Both the position numbers and the translations under genes were made by a program. The notes beneath the pieces were generated by a model. It ran no database searches. It saw only the letters and a program-made list of their open reading frames with translations, and had not been told where the DNA came from. A stretch of DNA of 7,956 nt from Candidatus Iainarchaeum sp. GTDB lineage: Archaea; Iainarchaeota; Iainarchaeia; Iainarchaeales; GCA-2688035. Position 1 is the stretch's first letter. Each line of letters starts with the position of its first letter. Below, piece by piece: positions 6,301-7,956 of this stretch. The stretch is taken from NCBI GenBank assembly GCA_028712575.1, contig JAQTPU010000034.1, forward strand, positions 1 to 7,956. The letters run 5' to 3'.

Positions 6301-7202
6301 TTTTTGTAATGGTTCTCAATCAACATTCCAATCCGCGCATACTCCAAAATTGCCCTGTCATCAAGCTTCTGCTTCCGCCCTTCCGCCTCTGAAAGCATCT
6401 GCTTGAAATTTTCCTTTCCCCTCTTTACAAGCTTCCACTCCTGATAATTGATTTTCTTTTCCACTATGCTCATTGAATTCTTGTCAATGGCATAATTATC
6501 AGGGGTAATTGAACCGCTTACAACAGCCTCTCCAAGCCCGAAACCCGCCTCAATAATTATTTTTGTTTCATCCCCTGTAGGGTCGGCAGTGAACATTATT
6601 CCTGAAGAAGAACTTTCAACCATTCTCTGGACAACAACTGCAATCCCGACCTTTTCAGTTGCAAAATTCTGCTTGCGCCTGTAGTAGACTGCGCGTGCAG
6701 TGAACAGGCTTGCCCAGCATTTCTGCACTGACTCCACAACACGGTCTTTTCCGTGCACATTCAAATAGGTTTCCTGCTGGCCAGCAAAACTAGCTTCTGC
6801 AAGGTCCTCTGCAGTTGCACTGCTTCTGACAGCGACATAAGTTTCCTCGCTGCTCGAAATAAAGCCAATCCTTCTCTCTGAAAGCTTCAGATAATTTTTT
6901 TTGATTTCATTTGCGATTTCCTGCGGCATTTTGGCCTGCCTGATTAATCCGCGCGCCTTTTCCGACACTTCTTCAAGCTGCTTCGTGTCTTCAGCATCAA
7001 TCGCATCAATCATTTCAGTTATTTTCTTTCTCAATCCTGAATGGTCCAAAAACTCAAAATAAGCCTGTGCGGTTACAACAAATCCAGGGGGAATTGGAAA
7101 GCCTGCCCTTGTCATTATCCCAAGATTAAGGCCCTTGCCGCCAACAATTCCAATGCTGCCTTCGGCTATTTCATTAAACCACAGAATAGTCCTGTAAGGC
7201 AT
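3372..7202 (-). CDS. ppsA: Phosphoenolpyruvate synthase precursor with intein
   Basis: PEP synthase makes phosphoenolpyruvate from pyruvate and ATP, releasing AMP and phosphate, and feeds gluconeogenesis in the cytosol. The 1276-aa precursor should give an 862-aa mature enzyme after a 414-aa intein (residues 410-823) is removed. The N-terminal ATP-grasp-like domain has GGKGLNLG (21-28), PPGFVVTAQAY, VAVRSSATAEDLAEASFAGQ (123-142), GIMFTADPTG (201-210), FGLGEAVVSG (221-230) and IVQSR (316-320). The swivelling phosphohistidine domain has GGKT joined to CHAAIVSRELGIP after splicing, with catalytic H825. The C-terminal PEP-binding barrel has GLLRAEHM (1008-1015), RTFDARTDEF (1058-1067), GVMVETPAAC (1151-1160), SFGTNDLTQL and the Cys of SICGQAGSNP (C1227), the expected acid/base residue. 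Between the last two domains lies an extra charged stretch (about 871-980), so the mature enzyme exceeds the usual 760-820 aa. The start at ATG 7200-7202 follows a TATA-like box. All catalytic motifs are intact. Confidence 0.96.
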   Translation of the reverse strand: MPYRTILWFNEIAEGSIGIVGGKGLNLGIMTRAGFPIPPGFVVTAQAYFEFLDHSGLRKKITEMIDAIDAEDTKQLEEVSEKARGLIRQAKMPQEIANEIKKNYLKLSERRIGFISSSEETYVAVRSSATAEDLAEASFAGQQETYLNVHGKDRVVESVQKCWASLFTARAVYYRRKQNFATEKVGIAVVVQRMVESSSSGIMFTADPTGDETKIIIEAGFGLGEAVVSGSITPDNYAIDKNSMSIVEKKINYQEWKLVKRGKENFKQMLSEAEGRKQKLDDRAILEYARIGMLIENHYKKPQDIEFAMEGKELFIVQSRAITTLGLKEKAEAIRDRKEKLKAVTAKVLVAGLGASPGIISGRVRVVPDVEDVQKVEKGDILVTKMTSPDWVPTMKKSIAIVTNEGGKTCFAGQTKVLTNKGIIAFEELFSKAEQGENFFALSLDKESLKPEWKKITACMKRKAETIKIAVSQRGEANENYLQLTPSHKMMHLENRQITEKEISRIIGAEESVCAIDSIPVVSDAGESNMKKAYLMGALFTDGSMHLNKRHGRITFVQKNVPEKREFIGTVVGYFKDLFNVEMKARERTYTSTIRNYTFTSTATAYTCSQKAPAEAMLESYEAIEEWALRTDEENLLMFLAGIIDGDGSFSKSHGCRLHIYSSDEKLTKAIVLGCLRLGIQPTLQKNRETCLNIQIVEGLEKLLKYTKRVKFNPREKIQGAKLFSAKQLLGDIINEVNWGGRIKPYVEKNLLIDSKKVLERIVPMAKKETQKELQKICNSPIRMKRAVRLEDCEETDVFNIEVDEQHNYVVFTEQFTPLWVANCHAAIVSRELGIPCVVGTGKATQILQDNDTVTVNGYDGIVYEGKVELEAPKNIEDAAPVFERKEIDALEKVMQKEIKKIGKEKKKPEKQKIVEREKKISELEAEEEKEVAHELKEDVVEESRDEVEEILAEFGKKKAEEMPEEEVKEEEGMLADVLRKTAVKVKVNVALPDAAASAAKTNADGVGLLRAEHMITAGGKHPAEYLREGKQEELTAVVKEGIKRVASLFKGKPVWYRTFDARTDEFRHLEGGEKEPEEDNPMIGWHGIRRDLDEPELLKAQFFAIRQLITEGIDNVGIMLPFVQSVEEVKQAKALAKECGLNPREDVQFGVMVETPAACWIIDDLIEEGIDFISFGTNDLTQLTLGLDRNNERIQKWFTEQHPAILKSVNHVIQACNAAKVTTSICGQAGSNPDMVRHLIHFGIDSVSANIDAVEKIRKAVLVEEKKMLIQNDDI
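3398..3409 (+). terminator. Candidate T-rich terminator for the Nudix-like gene
   Basis: The tract TTTTCTTTTCTT lies 23-34 nt past the TAA at 3373-3375. It is the complement of the Glu/Lys codons near the pps C-terminus. It is weak and positional only. Confidence 0.2.
4260..4592 (-). other. Charged coiled-coil-like insertion in PEP synthase
   Basis: Precursor residues 871-981 are dominated by Glu and Lys (for example KEKKKPEKQK, ELEAEEEKEVAHELKED) and contain almost no aromatic residues. They sit between the phosphohistidine domain, which ends near GIVYEGKVELEA, and the PEP-binding barrel, which resumes at VKVKVNVALPDAA. In typical PEP synthases these two are joined by a short linker. The stretch looks like a long helix or coiled coil. 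The swivelling domain must travel between two active sites, so a longer linker could change its reach or mediate oligomer contacts; this is inference. Confidence 0.7.
4734..5975 (-). mobile_element. LAGLIDADG intein in PEP synthase
   Basis: This in-frame 414-aa intein (precursor residues 410-823) interrupts the phosphohistidine motif between GGKT and CHAAIVSRELGIP. The N-terminal splicing block is CFAGQTKVLTNKG, with Cys1 as nucleophile. The block B histidine is in LQLTPSHKMMH (TxxH). Block F is DVFNIEVDEQHNYVVF. The C-terminal block is TPLWVAN, with terminal Asn823 followed by the +1 nucleophile Cys824. The usual penultimate His is Ala822. Residues 530-700 carry a dodecapeptide-type homing endonuclease: YLMGALFTDGSM (D542) and FLAGIIDGDGSF (D647) retain the metal-binding acids, so it may be active. 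PEP synthase inteins are known in other archaea, and the phosphohistidine motif is a natural conserved target. Hand counts of four 60-nt lines each gave 94/240 G+C in the intein and 117/240 in the host gene, in line with separate acquisition. The unspliced precursor should be inactive, since the intein abuts the catalytic His. Confidence 0.95.
5103..5615 (-). other. Homing endonuclease domain of the intein
   Basis: This part encodes precursor residues 530-700, between splicing blocks B and F. It holds two LAGLIDADG-type helices (around 534-545 and 639-650) separated by about 105 residues, as in monomeric two-motif enzymes that cut a long asymmetric site. Each motif keeps its acidic residue (D542, D647). 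The expected target is the empty-allele sequence at the join of the two host coding segments. The domain limits are approximate. Confidence 0.85.
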
Positions 7203-7224
7203 AAAACCAGATAAAAATAGGGCG

Positions 7225-7238
7225 TTATACTATTTATT
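7225..7238. promoter_or_regulatory. Shared bidirectional TATA-like box between pps and the small basic gene
   Basis: TTATACTATTTATT is centred about 29 nt upstream of the pps ATG (7202, minus strand) and about 33 nt upstream of the ATG at 7264 (plus strand). It reads as TATA-like on both strands. The spacer is 61 nt and contains no other obvious signal. A single box serving both directions, or two overlapping boxes, would explain the symmetric spacing. Confidence 0.45.
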
Positions 7239-7263
7239 CCTTTTGCCAAGTGTTTTATTTGGC

Positions 7264-7656
7264 ATGCCTAATCCGAAAAGAAAACGTTTTGAAATCAGGC
7301 GGAAACAAAAAAAGCTGGCCAAAGCCGCAAAAACATACGGGCGATTGTACAAGGATTTTTTGATATTGGATAAGGAAGTGGAACAAACAAACCGTGAAAT
7401 CCGGGTGCTTGTGGAAAGGAATTCGCAGCCGTCCGCGCTTGAAATAGCATCTATTCAAATCCGGAGAAAACAAATTGATGCGCGTTATGCCGGGCTTTTG
7501 CATCAAATAATGGGAAAAGAAGCAAAATTAGGGCCTGTCCATTTCACAAAAATCGGGCACGAACTCAAGGAAATCGTTTCAGTTTTCAATATGGAATACG
7601 GATTTTTCTGCAGAAAGTACAAAATCCAATTGCCCGGCAAAAACACTGAAAATTAG
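7264..7656 (+). CDS. Small basic helical protein, unrecognised
   Basis: The product is 130 aa from ATG 7264. It opens with a strongly basic stretch (PNPKRKRFEIRRKQKKLAKA, residues 2-21), followed by a predicted long helix with heptad-like spacing (about 28-88, containing KEVEQTNREIRVL and IQIRRKQIDARYAGLL). A second helical part follows (96-120, GHELKEIVSVFNMEYGFFC). One Cys (C116) is present; there is no membrane segment or signal peptide. ATG 7264 is preferred to the in-frame TTG at 7243 because of its spacing from the TATA-like box at 7225-7238. The gene diverges from pps and converges on the Ala/Lys-rich gene with a 20-nt gap. The composition suggests a nucleic-acid-binding or coiled-coil protein, but I do not recognise a family. 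Confidence 0.65.
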   Translation: MPNPKRKRFEIRRKQKKLAKAAKTYGRLYKDFLILDKEVEQTNREIRVLVERNSQPSALEIASIQIRRKQIDARYAGLLHQIMGKEAKLGPVHFTKIGHELKEIVSVFNMEYGFFCRKYKIQLPGKNTEN

Positions 7657-7662
7657 AAAAAA
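7657..7662 (-). terminator. Poly-T tract after the Ala/Lys-rich gene
   Basis: Six A on the plus strand give six T on the minus strand, 15-20 nt past the TGA at 7677-7679, followed by a further T-rich stretch (CTAATTTTC). It lies in the 20-nt gap between the convergent genes, so unlike the other tracts it begins outside coding sequence. Confidence 0.35.
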
Positions 7663-7676
7663 TATTTTGGAAAAAG

Positions 7677-7956
7677 TCACTTTTTCTTTTCGTCTTTTTT
7701 TGCTTCCGCTTTTCCGGCTGCAATCGGCTTTCCGCCTGCCGCGGGCTTTGTTTCCGCTGTTTTTGCTTCTGCGCCTGCCGCGGGCGCTTTTCCTGCTGCG
7801 GCTTTTCCTTCTTCTTTCTTGCCTTCTTTTGCCTTTCCTGCGGCATCCTGCGCTGCAATTTCCTCTGTCGTGATTTCCTTGACTTTTTTCGGCCTTGTGC
7901 CGATGCTCTTGACATCAGTGCCTATTGCAACGCTTAATTTTGCAGGCATTTTTGCC
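7677..7956 (-). CDS. Ala/Lys/Glu/Gly-rich low-complexity protein, possibly N-terminally truncated by the window edge
   Basis: The frame ends at TGA 7677-7679 and is open to the right edge. The first visible ATG, at 7947-7949, gives 90 aa, but the frame has no stop upstream in the 7 nt shown, so the real start could lie outside. Residues 1-35 (starting MPAKLSVAIGTDVKSIG) look like an ordered segment. Residues 36-90 are almost entirely Ala, Lys, Glu and Gly, including KAPAAGAEAKTAETKPAAGG, and the protein ends DEKKK. Such tails occur on archaeal ribosomal and nucleic-acid-binding proteins, but no family is recognisable. The alternative frames over this stretch give Arg/Gln-rich or Leu/Phe-rich products that look like shadows. 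Confidence 0.6.
   Translation of the reverse strand, partial: AKMPAKLSVAIGTDVKSIGTRPKKVKEITTEEIAAQDAAGKAKEGKKEEGKAAAGKAPAAGAEAKTAETKPAAGGKPIAAGKAEAKKDEKKK
7681..7701 (+). terminator. Candidate T-rich terminator for the small basic gene
   Basis: Three T runs (five at 7681-7685, four at 7687-7690, seven at 7695-7701) lie 25-45 nt past the stop at 7656. They are the complement of the Lys-rich C-terminus (AEAKKDEKKK) of the convergent gene. The seven-T run makes this the strongest of the coding-embedded candidates. Confidence 0.35.
7733..7785 (-). repeat. Short direct repeat in the Ala-rich coding region
   Basis: The 14-mer CGCCTGCCGCGGGC occurs at 7733-7746 and again at 7772-7785, 39 nt (13 codons) apart and in the same reading frame. 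It encodes the Pro-Ala-Ala-Gly of the two PAAG units in the low-complexity tail. It probably arose by slippage or local duplication within the repeat-rich tail. Confidence 0.6.

Noticed and set aside
7243..7263. TTG 7243 as start of the 130-aa protein
   Set aside because: It lies only about 12 nt from the centre of the TATA-like box; ATG 7264 has normal spacing and begins a typical basic N-terminus.
7586..7915. 109-aa Arg/Gln-rich minus-strand frame and the Leu/Phe-rich plus-strand frame over the right end
   Set aside because: Both are frame shadows of the Ala/Lys/Glu-rich gene ending at 7677; the first also runs into the 130-aa gene's coding sequence.
1..7956. tRNA genes, CRISPR array, insertion sequence or origin
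   Set aside because: No cloverleaf-like segment, regular repeat-spacer pattern, terminal inverted repeats or transposase was seen; the noncoding gaps are 120, 41, 61 and 20 nt, too small for most of these.

Overview
This window looks like ordinary chromosome from an archaeon. The reasons are an archaeal-type UMP kinase, a Dph2-type diphthamide enzyme with its three-cysteine signature, a phosphoenolpyruvate (PEP) synthase carrying an intein, start codons with AT-rich TATA-like boxes about 25-38 nt upstream and little sign of Shine-Dalgarno sequences, and heavy use of AGG/AGA for arginine. A small-genome (DPANN-type) lineage would fit the very tight packing, but that is inference; no rRNA or other phylogenetic marker is present.

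Layout, left to right: (1) 1-342 minus, C-terminally truncated unrecognised gene; (2) 463-1398 plus, UMP kinase with an unusual charged C-terminal tail; (3) 1395-2384 minus, Dph2; (4) 2426-3375 plus, a basic protein with a degenerate Nudix-like box, whose reading frame breaks at a run of seven A; (5) 3372-7202 minus, PEP synthase (pps) with a 414-aa LAGLIDADG intein placed directly before the catalytic phosphohistidine and a long charged coiled-coil-like insertion; (6) 7264-7656 plus, small basic helical protein, unrecognised; (7) 7677 to the right edge minus, Ala/Lys/Glu/Gly-rich protein, start possibly outside the window.

The seven genes alternate strictly in strand, so no two share an operon. 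Two convergent pairs overlap by exactly 4 nt at their stop codons, and all divergent pairs share short AT-rich promoter regions. In each convergent pair a lysine-rich C-terminus places a T-rich tract on the opposite strand just past the partner's stop codon, which could serve as an archaeal poly-U terminator.

The identified genes are housekeeping: pyrimidine nucleotide synthesis (UMP to UDP), modification of elongation factor 2 (diphthamide), and gluconeogenesis (pyruvate to PEP). No tRNA, rRNA, CRISPR array or insertion sequence was seen. The points of most interest are the intein with a non-His penultimate residue, the A7 frameshift in the Nudix-like gene, and the possible double use of Lys-rich tails as terminators.
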